From positions 687,501 through 751,500 of the forward strand of contig JACEVL010000209.1 of NCBI GenBank assembly GCA_020284085.1: 64,000 nucleotides of DNA, read 5' to 3'. The notes under the pieces were generated by a model, which searched no databases, was not told the origin of the DNA, and saw only the letters and a list, made by a program, of their open reading frames with translations. The position numbers and the translations under genes are program-made. Below, piece after piece: positions 63,462 through 64,000 of this stretch (position 1 is its first letter; each line of letters starts with the position of its first letter). The stretch is from Aporrectodea caliginosa. Taxonomy: Eukaryota > Annelida > Clitellata > Crassiclitellata > Lumbricidae.

Positions 63462-63499
63462 CTGCCATAAAATAAACCGAAATGCAATGAAACACACTG

Positions 63500-63970
63500 A
63501 ACAGGTTTTACTGCATCCTTGCAAACTGCAGCCAGACTTATTGCACGCCTTCCTCGGTACTCTCACATCTCCACATACATGACTAATGATCTTCACTGGC
63601 TTCCTCTCTCGGCTAGAATCAAGTACAAGATCCTGCTCCTAGTTACTAAGTCCCAGCAGGGCTTGGCTCCTAGGTACCTTTGTGACTTAATGTGTAAGCC
63701 ACTATCTGCACGTTCTTCTCGCCCTCTTCGTTCTGCTGACCGGCTTGATCTTTTCGTACCTCGGTCGCGAACCTCATTAACCCAGCATCGGGCTTTCGCT
63801 GTAGTGGGTCCATCAATATGGAATGACCTTCCCCTGCAATTCGTAGCAGGATTCTGGAGGATTTCACTGGCATCTCTTCGCTGCTTAAAGACCTTTCTCT
63901 TTTCTCGGGCCTGTCACGCTGAGAGCGCTTCTGAATAGCTCTGCTGCGAGAAGCGCTTTACAAATGTTCA
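63500..63970 (+). mobile_element. LINE fragment, C-terminal end of ORF2 (CR1-like)
   Basis: Encodes LHWLPLSARIKYKILLLVTK, GLAPRYLCDLM and HRAFAVVGPSIWNDLP. This is the standard C-terminal text of CR1-like non-LTR elements. It sits in the intron upstream of exon 1, beyond which the gene continues off the window. Confidence 0.87.
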
Positions 63971-64000
63971 GATTAGATTTAGATTTAGATTAATGCAGCT

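Overview
This is nuclear genomic DNA from an animal. The evidence is a single split gene with canonical GT..AG introns, tRNA-derived SINEs, CR1-like LINE tails, hAT-type and piggyBac-type non-autonomous DNA transposons, and microsatellites. The species cannot be told from the sequence alone. The compact introns (mostly 0.2-1.5 kb) and the repeat mix suggest an invertebrate, perhaps a marine deuterostome; that is a guess.

The only gene I can support is on the minus strand, from 63461 down to 9993. It encodes most of usherin (USH2A). I could chain 53 coding exons. The splice phases agree at 51 of the 52 junctions; the exception is the last one, before the cytoplasmic tail. The total is 12,904 coding bases, about 4,300 residues. 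The domain order matches usherin: a laminin-type EGF module (63.4 kb), four fibronectin type III (FN3) domains (62.2-56.5 kb), two laminin G domains (56.2-50.9 kb), about thirty further FN3 domains (51-12.8 kb) interrupted by a di-cysteine-rich galaxin-like block (31.7-25.7 kb), one transmembrane helix (11.1 kb) and a cytoplasmic tail (10.4-10.0 kb). The N-terminal laminin domains lie beyond the right edge. By analogy with vertebrate usherin this would be a very large extracellular adhesion and linker protein of sensory-cell and ciliary membranes.

The left 10 kb is the 3' flank and holds no gene. It contains a tetranucleotide microsatellite, a tRNA-Gly-like gene broken by a tiny palindromic hAT-like insertion, an hAT element inside another hAT-like element, a 1 kb piggyBac-type element, a 1.5 kb two-orientation 27-bp satellite, and a possible solo LTR.

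The introns are full of datable insertions. At least eight hAT-like elements have perfect 8-bp target duplications. Several TTAA-flanked piggyBac-like elements are present, as is a TA-flanked element with arrays of short subterminal repeats. Three tRNA-derived SINE families occur, and three SINE copies of one family are themselves interrupted by DNA transposons. There are also fragments of non-LTR retrotransposon reverse transcriptases. The most unusual gene feature is a single 2,982-base exon carrying ten complete FN3 domains, while most other FN3 domains are split over two exons.
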